Shown: piece after piece, positions 52,897 through 61,467 of the stretch
Layout of the letters: each line of letters begins with the position of its first letter
Numbering within the stretch: position 1 is the first letter of the stretch
Source of the DNA: Spirochaetales bacterium
GTDB taxonomy: Bacteria; Spirochaetota; Leptospiria; Leptospirales; Leptonemataceae
Length of the DNA stretch: 64,000 nt
Direction: 5' to 3'
NCBI GenBank assembly: GCA_024233935.1
Contig: JACKOY010000014.1
Location: 1-64,000, forward strand
Position numbers and translations under genes: made by a program
The notes under the pieces: generated by a model
Database searches by the model: none
What the model was told of the DNA's origin: nothing
What the model saw: only the letters and a program-made list of their open reading frames with translations

Positions 52897-55548
52897 ATGC
52901 GCGGGCGTCACGGTGTCGCGTCGGTCATTCTGATCCTTTCTTTTGGTATTTTCTTTGTCCCGCCACTTCAGGCCGCGCCTCAGGCGGTTCAACGTTTAGA
53001 GACCACCCGCGCTGTCGTCAGTCTGGTCCCCGACGGGGATCACGGATGGTGGGCCACACCGGCCGGGATCGACCCCATGCGCGAATTTCAGCGCATGAAA
53101 GAAGGGGATCCGGACCTGGACGCGCCGGGGCCCGAATGGATCCCGGTCGGAGTTCCCAAAAACCTGATTACTCTGGAAGAGCCGGGATTCGAATCCGGGC
53201 ATAGCGAATACTGGTTGCGAAAGCTGCTTTTTGTGCCTGACGATTCCCGGGAACCCCTGGCGGTCCGCCTGGGTATCGTGAGTGATCGAGACCGCTTCTT
53301 CGTAAACGGGGTTCTGGTTGGTTCGACCGGCCGGTGGGACTCGACCCTGCCCGAAGCCTACGACCGGGACCGGCTCTATGTTCTGCCCGATTCCTTGATC
53401 CGTCGCGGCGAAGAGAATTTGCTTTTGATGCAGGTCCAGGGTTACTTCAGCGAAGAAGCCGGCATTACGAAAGGAACCGCCGAGATTGGCCCGGCGGAAA
53501 TCATGATTCGGGACGCCTACCTTTCCCGCATTCTTGACCTTCTATTCCTGGCCTGCTACTTCACGGTCGGTTCGTATTTCCTTTTCTTATTCGTGCGTCG
53601 CCGCAGGGAACGCGAGAACCTGTACTTCGGTCTGTTTGCCTACGCCCTGGTTGTGTATCAGCTTCTACGCAATCAGATCAAATACGAACTGGGGATCGAC
53701 TTCCTCACCATGAAACGCGTCGAATACCTGGCGCTGGCTTTCATGGCGCCGGCGATCTTTGCCTTTGTGCGAAACTCCTTCGATCTGCCCGAAAGGCGCT
53801 GGGTGCGGGGCTTCGACGTGGTCATGGTCATTCCGGGAATCGTTGCCGCGGCTCTGGCCGGAATCGTGCTTTTCACGGACGACGTGCAACTCTGGAGCGA
53901 CTTCAATAACGCTTTCTACCTGCGGACTTTTGCCTTCTATGCCATTGGATTTGTCGTGATTCTGGTCTACGGAATTTTGCAGAAAGAGCCGGACGCCTGG
54001 TACATGCTTTTTGGAGTGCTCTTCTTCGTGGCTGCGATCTCGGTGGATACGCTTTCGCATCTGCAAATCATAAACTTTCCGCGCATCCTGAGCAAAGCCT
54101 TTATTTTGTTCGTCTTGATCCTGGCGCTCATTCTTGCGAATCGCTTCGTGCGGCTAAACATCCAGGTGGAGGACCTGAATCGCAACCTGGAGCGAAAAGT
54201 GAGCGAGCGCACGGAAGCCCTGAACAACACACTCGCAGAGGTGCGGGAACTTAAAGAAAAGCAAGATGGCGACTACTTTTTGACTTCGCTTCTGATTCGT
54301 CCTCTGGCCGGGAACAATGCCGACAGCGAAATCGTCACCGTCCGTATGCTCGCCGAACAGATGAAGAAATTCACGTTTCGCCATCGACATTCAGAAATTG
54401 GCGGCGACATGAATATCGCCGAACGTATATTCCTGCGTGGCGTCCCCTATACGGTCATCCTGAACGCCGACGCGATGGGTAAATCCATTCAGGGGGCCGG
54501 GGGCGCTCTGGTGCTCGGCACGGTGTTTAAGTCGATCGTCAATAGAACGCGGGCTTCGAAACGTATGCAGGAACGTTTCCCGGAGCAATGGTTAAAGCAG
54601 GCCTTTGTGGAACTACAGGATGTTTTCGTTTCGTTTGATGGCTATATGCTGATTTCGTTGGTCATCATGTTGTTGGATGAAAGCTCCGGCCTGGCGTACT
54701 ACGTAAATGCGGAACACCCCTGGGTCGTGCTTTACCGTAATGGCAAAGCGCGCTTCATTGAAAACGAGCTGGCCTTGCGCAAGATCGGCGTCGAAGGCCT
54801 GACCGGCCATATGATTGTCAAAACCCAGGCGCTGGAGCCGGGCGATATTCTGGTGCTGGGCTCTGACGGCCGCGACGACCTCCTATTGGGGCACGACGAC
54901 AATGGCCAGCGCATCATCAATGAAAGGGAGACCGAATTTCTCAACCGGGTGGAGGAAGGCGAAGGCGATCCGGAGGCCATTCGGTCGCAGTTGCTCCGGC
55001 ACGGCGAGCTGACCGACGATCTGAGTCTGGTTTCGGTGGCGTTTCGGGAGGATGCTCCCTGGCCGACCAGTCCGGCCGGCGAGCAGGTCCAGGCGCTTGT
55101 GCGTCGCGCGCGACAGGCCCAACAAAGCGGCAATCACATCCAGGCCTTCGCGGCTCTGGACGAAGCGCTGACTCTGGACGAGGCCAACGCGGCTGCCCTG
55201 CGATCTCTTTTCGAGCTGGCCCGCACAGAGGGCCGTCACGAACTCGCGGCTTCGGCCGGACGCAAGCTTCTCGAAATTGATCCCGGCGATAATGGGCTTC
55301 TGTTTGAAACGTCGCGGGTGCTACTCGCCAGCGGCGAGCACGAGTTGGCCGCAGACTACGCGGAACGTCTTCGCCTTCGAGATCATTCCCATGTTGAGAA
55401 TTTGCTGCATCTTGCGGGTGTTTATCTGGCGCTGGAAATGAAAGAACGAGCCCGCATGATCCTGGATCTGGCATTTGAACAAGCGCCCGATTCCGAAGCC
55501 GTGCGATCATTTGCCACGCAACATGACCTGCGCCCGGGGGTCCGGTAA
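52897..55548 (+). CDS. 7TM-receptor sensor with PP2C (SpoIIE-type) phosphatase and TPR domains
   Basis: About 883 residues from the ATG at 52897 (MRGRHGVASVILIL); a TTG at 52873 overlapping the receptor stop would add eight residues. A signal peptide and a periplasmic jelly-roll-like domain (about 30-200) are followed by seven membrane helices (about 205-415, 7TMR-DISM type), a coiled coil (NRNLERKVSERTEALNNTL) and a PP2C-like domain (about 480-690) with EIGGDMN, ADAMGKSIQGAGG, LGSDGRDDLL and TDDLSLVSVAF. The metal-binding aspartates are present. Four TPR-type repeats complete the protein. It probably dephosphorylates a serine/threonine substrate after sensing an extracytoplasmic ligand. Confidence 0.87.
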   Translation: MRGRHGVASVILILSFGIFFVPPLQAAPQAVQRLETTRAVVSLVPDGDHGWWATPAGIDPMREFQRMKEGDPDLDAPGPEWIPVGVPKNLITLEEPGFESGHSEYWLRKLLFVPDDSREPLAVRLGIVSDRDRFFVNGVLVGSTGRWDSTLPEAYDRDRLYVLPDSLIRRGEENLLLMQVQGYFSEEAGITKGTAEIGPAEIMIRDAYLSRILDLLFLACYFTVGSYFLFLFVRRRRERENLYFGLFAYALVVYQLLRNQIKYELGIDFLTMKRVEYLALAFMAPAIFAFVRNSFDLPERRWVRGFDVVMVIPGIVAAALAGIVLFTDDVQLWSDFNNAFYLRTFAFYAIGFVVILVYGILQKEPDAWYMLFGVLFFVAAISVDTLSHLQIINFPRILSKAFILFVLILALILANRFVRLNIQVEDLNRNLERKVSERTEALNNTLAEVRELKEKQDGDYFLTSLLIRPLAGNNADSEIVTVRMLAEQMKKFTFRHRHSEIGGDMNIAERIFLRGVPYTVILNADAMGKSIQGAGGALVLGTVFKSIVNRTRASKRMQERFPEQWLKQAFVELQDVFVSFDGYMLISLVIMLLDESSGLAYYVNAEHPWVVLYRNGKARFIENELALRKIGVEGLTGHMIVKTQALEPGDILVLGSDGRDDLLLGHDDNGQRIINERETEFLNRVEEGEGDPEAIRSQLLRHGELTDDLSLVSVAFREDAPWPTSPAGEQVQALVRRARQAQQSGNHIQAFAALDEALTLDEANAAALRSLFELARTEGRHELAASAGRKLLEIDPGDNGLLFETSRVLLASGEHELAADYAERLRLRDHSHVENLLHLAGVYLALEMKERARMILDLAFEQAPDSEAVRSFATQHDLRPGVR

Positions 55549-55932
55549 TCAGGCGGCCTGGTCGCCCGAAAGCCTATGTTCAAAGATTCTCCGGCCGCGC
55601 TTGCGTACCCGCTGCAATAGCCGCATCGGACGATGGTCGGGAGTGGCCCGGGCGCCGCTCGTCTCGGGCGTGTTCTCAAAACGAACGTGGCTGACCTCGA
55701 GCAGGCGGCGCATCCACAGCTTCAGTTCCCGCTTTGTGGCCCGCGGCAAGAAGCGATTCAGAGCAACGACTGCAATTTGCAGGGTGCGGGGCCTTGGTCC
55801 GTTGCGGGTGATCTTTGCGATCGTCAGGCTTTGCACTTCCGGGTAATCGGTGAGCCGGCCGACGACCATCCGGCGCATCTGAATGGTGTTTTGCATTCCC
55901 GGCGCGACGACCCATATTTTTTGCACGCTCAT
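55549..55932 (-). CDS. Small basic protein of unknown function
   Basis: 127 residues. Starts MSVQKIWVVAPGMQNTIQ after a strong AGGAGG on the minus strand. An Arg/Lys-rich C-terminal half (MRLLQRVRKRGRRIF) and a regular alternation of hydrophobic residues in the first half suggest a small alpha/beta nucleic-acid- or membrane-associated protein. No family recognised. Its stop lies 1 nt from that of the sensor phosphatase, tail to tail. Confidence 0.6.
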   Translation of the reverse strand: MSVQKIWVVAPGMQNTIQMRRMVVGRLTDYPEVQSLTIAKITRNGPRPRTLQIAVVALNRFLPRATKRELKLWMRRLLEVSHVRFENTPETSGARATPDHRPMRLLQRVRKRGRRIFEHRLSGDQAA

Positions 55933-55946
55933 ACGACCCTCCTGTT

Positions 55947-55971
55947 CTGCACTCCGCCAGGCGGCGTGCAG
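55947..55971. promoter_or_regulatory. Hairpin upstream of the small basic protein gene
   Basis: CTGCAC (55947-55952) pairs with GTGCAG (55966-55971) and CCGC with GCGG inside, giving a stable stem-loop just upstream of the AGGAGG and start (55932) on the minus strand. It could influence translation or transcription of that gene. It lies in the 220-nt divergent gap before the cysteine-rich protein. Confidence 0.4.
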
Positions 55972-56018
55972 GTCTGCTCAAGGCTTTCTCAGGGAAAGGG
56001 TCTCGAAATCGCTCTTTG

Positions 56019-56084
56019 TTGCGCAAAAAAATGCCTTCGTGCAAAAAAAAATCAGGGATCGGGTGTGCCTTTTTGCGCAAAAAA
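56019..56084. promoter_or_regulatory. Repeated TTGCGCAA palindromes in a divergent promoter region
   Basis: TTGCGCAA occurs at 56019-56026, and again at 56073-56080 as the centre of a perfect 14-bp palindrome TTTTTGCGCAAAAA (56070-56083). The two copies are 54 bp apart. A third related TGCAAAAAAAAA is at 56040-56051. Such spacing fits two operator sites or a curved A-tract region between the divergent genes at 55932 and 56153. Confidence 0.5.
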
Positions 56085-56152
56085 CCAGTTGAACCATCAC
56101 GGCCAAAAGAGGTCGAATAAGAAGCACGACCCGAAAACTCAGGATAGAACTT

Positions 56153-56449
56153 ATGAAACGATATGTCAGCATCAGCGCCGTAATACTGGCGGCTTTTGTA
56201 GTGATCGCCCTTGCTGGCGGGTCTTCCGCCCTGGAGGCCAACGACTGCCCGACGGCCTGCAACCGCTACGTTCAATGTGTGGCAACGGCCTTTGGTCGTG
56301 AGCCGAGCGCGTCGGAGCGGGAGCAGTTATTCGGCGGGTGCATGGCGGCATGCCGCCGTCATCAGGAACGGGTGCTGCAGTGTTACAACCAGAGTCAGAA
56401 CCAGTGCTCCGCATTTCACACCTGCATCCAGCAGAGCGCCCGGGAGTAG
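56153..56449 (+). CDS. Small cysteine-rich exported protein
   Basis: 98 residues. A signal peptide (about 1-27, VILAAFVVIALAGGSSALE) is followed by about 70 residues with eight cysteines: CPTAC, VQC, GGC, AAC, VLQC, QC and HTC. The CxxxC pairs separated by helices resemble twin-CX(n)C (CHCH-like) arrangements and small Cys-rich proteins of Leptospira, from memory. Four disulfides are likely in the periplasm. No function is proposed. ackA is tail to tail with 12 nt between. Confidence 0.68.
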   Translation: MKRYVSISAVILAAFVVIALAGGSSALEANDCPTACNRYVQCVATAFGREPSASEREQLFGGCMAACRRHQERVLQCYNQSQNQCSAFHTCIQQSARE

Positions 56450-56461
56450 CCCGACTCACAG

Positions 56462-57673
56462 TCACGCGCTGCGGAGCAGTCTGCGTGTTTGCCTGGCGAT
56501 GTGTCGTTCTTCGTCGGTCGGAATGGCAAACACGGCGGTCGGGGCCGCCTCGGGGGAGAGGCGAAAATTGCGCGGGTTTGCATTCCGATCGGGATCGATT
56601 TGGATTCCGGCAAACGCGAGCCCTTCGCAGCAGCGCGCTCGAATGCCGGCCGCGTTTTCGCCGATGCCGCCGGTAAACACCAGCGCATCCGCCCCATTCA
56701 GCACCGCCAGATAGGCGCCAACATACTTGCGTATGCGGTAACAAAAAACATCCCGGGCCAGGCGCGCCCGTTCGCGGTCCGGGCTGTCCGGGGAAGATTC
56801 TGCGAGCTCCAGCAGGTCGCGCATGTCGCTTTTCCCGGACAGCCCCAGCAGGCCGCTTTTCCGATTCAGCAGTGTTTCCACTTCGGCCGGGCTCAGATTT
56901 TCGCGCTCACCGATCAAACTCACCAGAGCCGGATCAATGTCGCCGCTGCGTGTGCCCATAACCAGACCTTCGAGCGGCGTGAAGCCCATACTCGTATCGA
57001 CCGATTGTCCGTTGTGTATGGCGCAGGCGCTCGCTCCGTTGCCCAGATGCAGGGTGATGATGCGACAGTCTGCAAAGGGCCTGCCAAGCAACCCGGCGGC
57101 CAGCTCACCCACGTAGGCGTGGGAGCTGCCATGAAAACCGTAACGCCGCAGGCCGTGCTTGCCGGCAAGTTCGAAGGGAATCGCATAGGTGCGCGCCACT
57201 TCCGGCATCGAAGCATGAAACGCGGTGTCGAAGACGGCTACCTGTTCCATTGGAAACAAGCGCATGGCCGCGTCGATGCCCGCGAGGTTTGCAGGATTAT
57301 GCAGGGGCGCCAGTTCGGAACAGGTCTCAATGCCGGCCCGGGTTGTGGCATCTATGCGGACCGGTGTTGTGAAGCGGGCACCGCCATGAACCACTCGATG
57401 GCCAATGCCCAGGCGCCGCTCGGGCGGAAAGATGCCATGCGCCAGAAAAGCGTCCAAGATGCATTCCAGCGCCGCGTCGGGCTCTTGCCCCCGGGGTGCT
57501 ATCTGCTCGCGCTCGTTTCCGGCGCGTTTGATCTGAATCTGAATTTCGGGGGTGCCGACCCGTTCGGCCATCGCTTCGGCCAGCGCAACTCCATGGTCAT
57601 CGCGCTCGAAAGAGAACACGTCGACCTTGAGTGAGGAACTGCCCGAGTTCAGAACAAGGATCTGGTCCTGCAT
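56462..57673 (-). CDS. ackA: Acetate kinase
   Basis: 403 residues from the ATG that overlaps the stop of pta (ATGA). Sugar/acetate kinase motifs: VLNSGSSSLK near the start, GHRVVHGGARF, FDTAFHASMP, YGFHGSSHAYV, and FTGGIGENAAGIR. Interconverts acetate plus ATP with acetyl phosphate. It is translated after the phosphotransacetylase gene in the usual pta-ackA order. Confidence 0.96.
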   Translation of the reverse strand: MQDQILVLNSGSSSLKVDVFSFERDDHGVALAEAMAERVGTPEIQIQIKRAGNEREQIAPRGQEPDAALECILDAFLAHGIFPPERRLGIGHRVVHGGARFTTPVRIDATTRAGIETCSELAPLHNPANLAGIDAAMRLFPMEQVAVFDTAFHASMPEVARTYAIPFELAGKHGLRRYGFHGSSHAYVGELAAGLLGRPFADCRIITLHLGNGASACAIHNGQSVDTSMGFTPLEGLVMGTRSGDIDPALVSLIGERENLSPAEVETLLNRKSGLLGLSGKSDMRDLLELAESSPDSPDRERARLARDVFCYRIRKYVGAYLAVLNGADALVFTGGIGENAAGIRARCCEGLAFAGIQIDPDRNANPRNFRLSPEAAPTAVFAIPTDEERHIARQTRRLLRSA

Positions 57674-58614
57674 CAGAAATGCACTTTCCCGATCTTCACG
57701 CGCTTTTCCGCGTTCGCGCCGGCGACATAGACCGCGCAGGCGATTCCCGCCAGCTTGCATTCCTGGGTGTCGGCCCGGCTTGGCAGGACGACCGGAACCC
57801 GGGCGCCAAAAACCAAACCCGCTGAAACACCGCCGGAGATGTGGGCGAATGATTTCGCAAGCGCGTTGCCGGTCGTGATGTTTGGAACGACGATGACATC
57901 GGCCTTTCCGGCAACTTCTCCGCCAATCTTCTTGTAACGTGCGGCATCGGGGTTGATGGCGTTATCGAGGGCGAAGGGACCGTCGACGACTCCGCCATGA
58001 AATTGACCGCGGTCGCTCATTTTCGCAAGGATTGCACCCTCAAGCGAAGACGGGATCTTCGGATTGACGACTTCGATGGCCGAGAGCACGGCCACCAGCG
58101 GTCGCTCCACATCGAATATTCGGGCCAGCGCGATCGTGTTGCTGATGATGCGCGCTTTTGCTTCGAGGTCGGGCTCGATGTTCATGGCGCCATCGGTAAT
58201 AAAAACCAGCCGACCGAGCATGCGCGCTTCCAGAATAAAGACGTGATTCAGAATGTTCTCAGTACGCAGACCTCTTTCTTTGTCGAGTACCGTGCGCAGG
58301 AAATCATCGCTATGAATATAACCCTTCATGTAGATGCCCGCGCGACCGGCGCTGACTTCTTCCACGGCCCGGTAGGCCGCCTTGACCGGGTCGGAAACAT
58401 CAATGACTTCGATATTGTCGAGATTGAGTCCGGCCTCTTCCGCGGTAGCCTGAATCGTGGCGCCATCGCCCACCAGCACCGACTCGGCGATATTCTGATC
58501 GCGGGCCTGGCAAACGGCTTCGAGGGTGGCCACGTCGGTCCCCGAGGCCACCGCGATGCGCTGCACCGGATAGTCCCGGATCTTTTGTTTTACCTGGTCA
58601 AACTGAGTGATCAT
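57673..58614 (-). CDS. pta: Phosphate acetyl/butyryltransferase (Pta/Ptb family)
   Basis: 313 residues. The family signature PFALDNAINPDAARYKKIG, then KADVIVVPNITTGNALAKSF and FGARVPVVLPSRAD. The sequence resembles Ptb (butyryl) and single-domain Pta forms more than the long E. coli Pta. With ackA it links acetyl-CoA and acetate. The substrate chain length cannot be read from sequence; linkage to an acetate kinase favours acetyl. A short hairpin (58712-58739) lies upstream in the 157-nt gap to the permease gene. Confidence 0.9.
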   Translation of the reverse strand: MITQFDQVKQKIRDYPVQRIAVASGTDVATLEAVCQARDQNIAESVLVGDGATIQATAEEAGLNLDNIEVIDVSDPVKAAYRAVEEVSAGRAGIYMKGYIHSDDFLRTVLDKERGLRTENILNHVFILEARMLGRLVFITDGAMNIEPDLEAKARIISNTIALARIFDVERPLVAVLSAIEVVNPKIPSSLEGAILAKMSDRGQFHGGVVDGPFALDNAINPDAARYKKIGGEVAGKADVIVVPNITTGNALAKSFAHISGGVSAGLVFGARVPVVLPSRADTQECKLAGIACAVYVAGANAEKRVKIGKVHF

Positions 58615-58711
58615 GCAGCGCGCCTCCCGACTGTGCGTAGAACAAAAATACCCGATATGAAAACCGATTCGCTCTTAGAAAAGGCAGGTTCACGATCGGT
58701 TCCATGAAGTG

Positions 58712-58739
58712 CCGGGCGGCCGACATGCTGTTCGCCCGG
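58712..58739. terminator. GC hairpin between ABC permease and pta genes
   Basis: CCGGGCG (58712-58718) and CGCCCGG (58733-58739) form a 7-bp stem with a 14-nt loop. It lies downstream of the ABC operon on the minus strand and upstream of pta. There is no T run on either side, so termination is not assured. Confidence 0.35.
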
Positions 58740-58771
58740 TCTATCGCGTCAAGCACCTGGCGGACCCGGTT

Positions 58772-59560
58772 TTAAGAAGAGGCGGAGCTATAGGCTGCCA
58801 GCCCGCGATGCCAGAGCCAGCGAATCAAAAGAAACAGAAGCATCGTCACAGCCAGTATATGAACAAGCACCTGGACACTGAAGCCTTCAATCACGATGCG
58901 CGCGGGAAACGAAGCGACCAGGCAAAAAGGCAGCACGCTCACCAGAATGCGTCGCACCCAGCCCGTAAAAATTCTATCGGGGCGCTCCATGAAGCGTTGC
59001 ACGTTCCAGACCATCTGCTGGAATCCCCGGGGGGACTGAATCCAGAAAATCGGAATCAGGGCCAGCATTTGTATCATGTAGAGAATCAGGGCCCCATTAA
59101 AGATCAGCACTGTGTAGAGGGCGATGTTGCCGGCGCTGAGAGGCTCTGGATAGCGGACGATCATCACGATAAAGATCGCCACGGCGCCCAACATGTTTAC
59201 GAATGAGTTGGCCGCAAAGTCACGCAGGCTCAAAAAGAACAGGGAGGACACCGGCCTTGTGAGATAATAGTCCAGGTCGCCGCGGTTGATGAAATAGGGC
59301 AGCCACCACAGGTTGTTCGCAAAAATCGTCATGTGCAAGGCATCGGCGAGCAAATAGCCGCCGACAAAAAGCATGGTTTCCTGTCGATCCCAGCCGGCCA
59401 GCAGGTCGGTTGCGTTGTAGATGATGCCGTAAAAACCGATCTGCACCGCGTAGTACAACAGATCCATAAAGATGCGGAATGTGAAATCGACCCGGAACTC
59501 CAGCGCCGTACTAAACGCAAAGCGCAGAAAATAGAGATACAGCCGAACGTAGCGCATCAT
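58772..59560 (-). CDS. ABC-2 type exporter permease (second subunit)
   Basis: About 262 residues from the ATG at 59560, which overlaps the upstream gene stop (ATGA); a longer upstream frame is not favoured. Six hydrophobic helices with a DLDYYLTRPVSSLFFLSLRD loop typical of DUF990-type ABC-2 permeases, and a PARIVIEGFS end. Works with the permease and ATPase upstream to move a lipid, polysaccharide or small molecule across the inner membrane. Confidence 0.85.
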   Translation of the reverse strand: MMRYVRLYLYFLRFAFSTALEFRVDFTFRIFMDLLYYAVQIGFYGIIYNATDLLAGWDRQETMLFVGGYLLADALHMTIFANNLWWLPYFINRGDLDYYLTRPVSSLFFLSLRDFAANSFVNMLGAVAIFIVMIVRYPEPLSAGNIALYTVLIFNGALILYMIQMLALIPIFWIQSPRGFQQMVWNVQRFMERPDRIFTGWVRRILVSVLPFCLVASFPARIVIEGFSVQVLVHILAVTMLLFLLIRWLWHRGLAAYSSASS

Positions 59561-60360
59561 ATCCCCACTCCGGTGTACTGGCCCAGGCCGCGACGCCACA
59601 GGAATCCGACCGGGAGCATAAGCACGAGCGACCAACCGATCAGCAAACATGCTCCCTCCCACAACTCACCGCTTGTTGCGATGCCCATGAAGAGTCGGAT
59701 TGGCAGAGAAACCATGTGGGCAAACGGCAGCGCTTCGATCGCGAAGCGGGACCAGGAGGGAAAGAACGCGAGGGGTATCATGCCGCCCCCCAGAAATCCC
59801 ACCAGAAAACGCAGGAAGACAGAAAGACTCCAGACATGGTCCGCCCAAAACGCCAGCAGCTCTACGATCGCACTCAGCTGAAAGTAAACCAGAAAGGAAA
59901 GCGTCAGCATAAGCACAGCCGCGAACACCGAGGGCAGGGCGAAGCGGGCGCCTTCCGGCTCGCCAAAAAAAATTAGAAAGATCGCAATCACCAGAAGCAT
60001 CTGGAATGCCGCGATGGCGGCTTCGGCCGCGCGCGCTGCCAGACGGTATCCGAAAAAAGAGAGCGGATATAAAAGATAGCGTGTCAGCGTGCCGTCGTAA
60101 ATTTCGCGCGATATGCCTCCATTGTCGGCGCCGCGCATTACATGATCAATGAGCGGAATCAGAAGGTAATAGAGCATTATGCCGCCAAAGGTGTAACCCT
60201 GCATTTCGGTTGCGCCGGCCGATGCGAAGATCGCCCGCCACAAGAAGTACGCCGCGGCCATGTGACCGAAAATGGAACCGGCCGCCTGCAACCAGACCTC
60301 GGTCCGATAGCTGAGAAGTTTACGGAGCTCCAGGCTGAAGACGGAAAAGAACCAGCTCAC
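59557..60360 (-). CDS. ABC-2 type exporter permease (first subunit)
   Basis: 267 residues from a GTG that overlaps the stop of the ATPase gene (GTGA). Six membrane helices; ISREIYDGTLTRYLLYPLSFFGYRLA (split by a short break) is the conserved amphipathic loop of the DUF990 family, and IPLAFFPSWSRFAIEALPFAHM marks the end. Paired with the second permease, as is usual for this family. Confidence 0.87.
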   Translation of the reverse strand: MSWFFSVFSLELRKLLSYRTEVWLQAAGSIFGHMAAAYFLWRAIFASAGATEMQGYTFGGIMLYYLLIPLIDHVMRGADNGGISREIYDGTLTRYLLYPLSFFGYRLAARAAEAAIAAFQMLLVIAIFLIFFGEPEGARFALPSVFAAVLMLTLSFLVYFQLSAIVELLAFWADHVWSLSVFLRFLVGFLGGGMIPLAFFPSWSRFAIEALPFAHMVSLPIRLFMGIATSGELWEGACLLIGWSLVLMLPVGFLWRRGLGQYTGVGI

Positions 60361-61343
60361 GCGTACCCCTGGCCGTTGCGTTGAATGCGTTCAATGATCG
60401 TGCCGATTTCTTCTTCTTCAATGTTGAGGTCGATGACCGGCAGGCGGCCGAGCAGGTAAGAAGCGGCGTCAGCGGCCTTCGCCCGCGGGGTCTGCAGGCG
60501 CAGAAAGCCATTTTCGTACGAGAGTATCGTTCCGAGGCCGGCGGGAATGCGGGGCCGGCGCGTCAGGCTCTGCAGACGAGCCGAGATAACCTTATGACGG
60601 GCATAATCCTGCACAATGCGAGCAAGCGGTCCGTCGTACACGATCTGTCCTTCGCGCAAAATCGCGATGCGGCGGCACAATCGTTCAATGTCTTCCATGT
60701 AATGGGAGGTTACGATCATGGCCGGACGATGGCGTTGCCGATATTCCAGAATAAAATTCCGGATGGCGCGTTGAGCGCTCAGGTCCAGGCCAATGGTCGG
60801 CTCGTCCAGAAAGACCACCCGCGGCTCGTGCAACAAGGCCGCGATCAATTCCATCTTCATGCGTTCCCCGAGGCTGAGCCGTCGCAGTTGAACGCTCAGC
60901 TGGGAATCGACTTCCAGGGCCGCAGACAGATATTTCAGATTTCGATCAAAGCGCGCCGGTTCAATCTGATAGATTTCGCGCAGCAGCAAAAACGAATCGG
61001 CCGCCGGCAGATCCCACCAGAGCTGGGCTTTCTGACCCATGATCAGAGAAATCTGGCGGCGAAAGTCGTCGTGGCGTTCGCCGGGAATGAAACCGAGCAC
61101 CCGCGCCCGGCCCCCGGGGTCGGGCTGGATAATGCCTGCGAGGATCTTGACGAGGGTTGTCTTTCCGGCGCCGTTGGCTCCCACCAGGCCCAGGATTTCG
61201 CCCTCGCCAACACGGAGACTAATGGAGCGCAGCGCGTGCTTGTAGGTCCATTGTCTGAAAAACAGAGCCCGGAGCGAGGCCTTGAGTCCGGCTTCCTTAC
61301 GATGCACGCGGTACGTTCGGCCGAGATTTTCAATTTCGATCAA
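60357..61343 (-). CDS. ABC-2 exporter ATP-binding protein
   Basis: About 328 residues from the TTG at 61343 (LIEIENLGRTYRVH); upstream codons look non-coding. Walker A GANGAGKTT, Q-loop region LIMGQKAQLWWDLP, signature LSLGERMKMELIAAL, Walker B VVFLDEPTIGLD and switch histidine in VTSHYMEDI. The C-terminal extension (LSYENGFLRLQTP) is typical of NatA-like ATPases. It drives the two permeases encoded after it. Divergent from pyk over a 124-nt gap. Confidence 0.93.
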   Translation of the reverse strand: MIEIENLGRTYRVHRKEAGLKASLRALFFRQWTYKHALRSISLRVGEGEILGLVGANGAGKTTLVKILAGIIQPDPGGRARVLGFIPGERHDDFRRQISLIMGQKAQLWWDLPAADSFLLLREIYQIEPARFDRNLKYLSAALEVDSQLSVQLRRLSLGERMKMELIAALLHEPRVVFLDEPTIGLDLSAQRAIRNFILEYRQRHRPAMIVTSHYMEDIERLCRRIAILREGQIVYDGPLARIVQDYARHKVISARLQSLTRRPRIPAGLGTILSYENGFLRLQTPRAKAADAASYLLGRLPVIDLNIEEEEIGTIIERIQRNGQGYA

Positions 61344-61467
61344 GGTGCGGGTCCGGCGGACGCCAAAACGCCCGTTGCTTGAGCAGTCACGGGCGGGGCC
61401 GGCGGTGCCAACGAAAAAATGTCGTGACGGCGCATCGGGGCCCGGCCAGACATTCTGCGGTAGCCCT

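Noticed and set aside
58615..58771. Short genes in the gap between pta and the ABC permease
   Set aside because: Open frames here run into neighbouring genes or lack a ribosome binding site; only a hairpin was kept.
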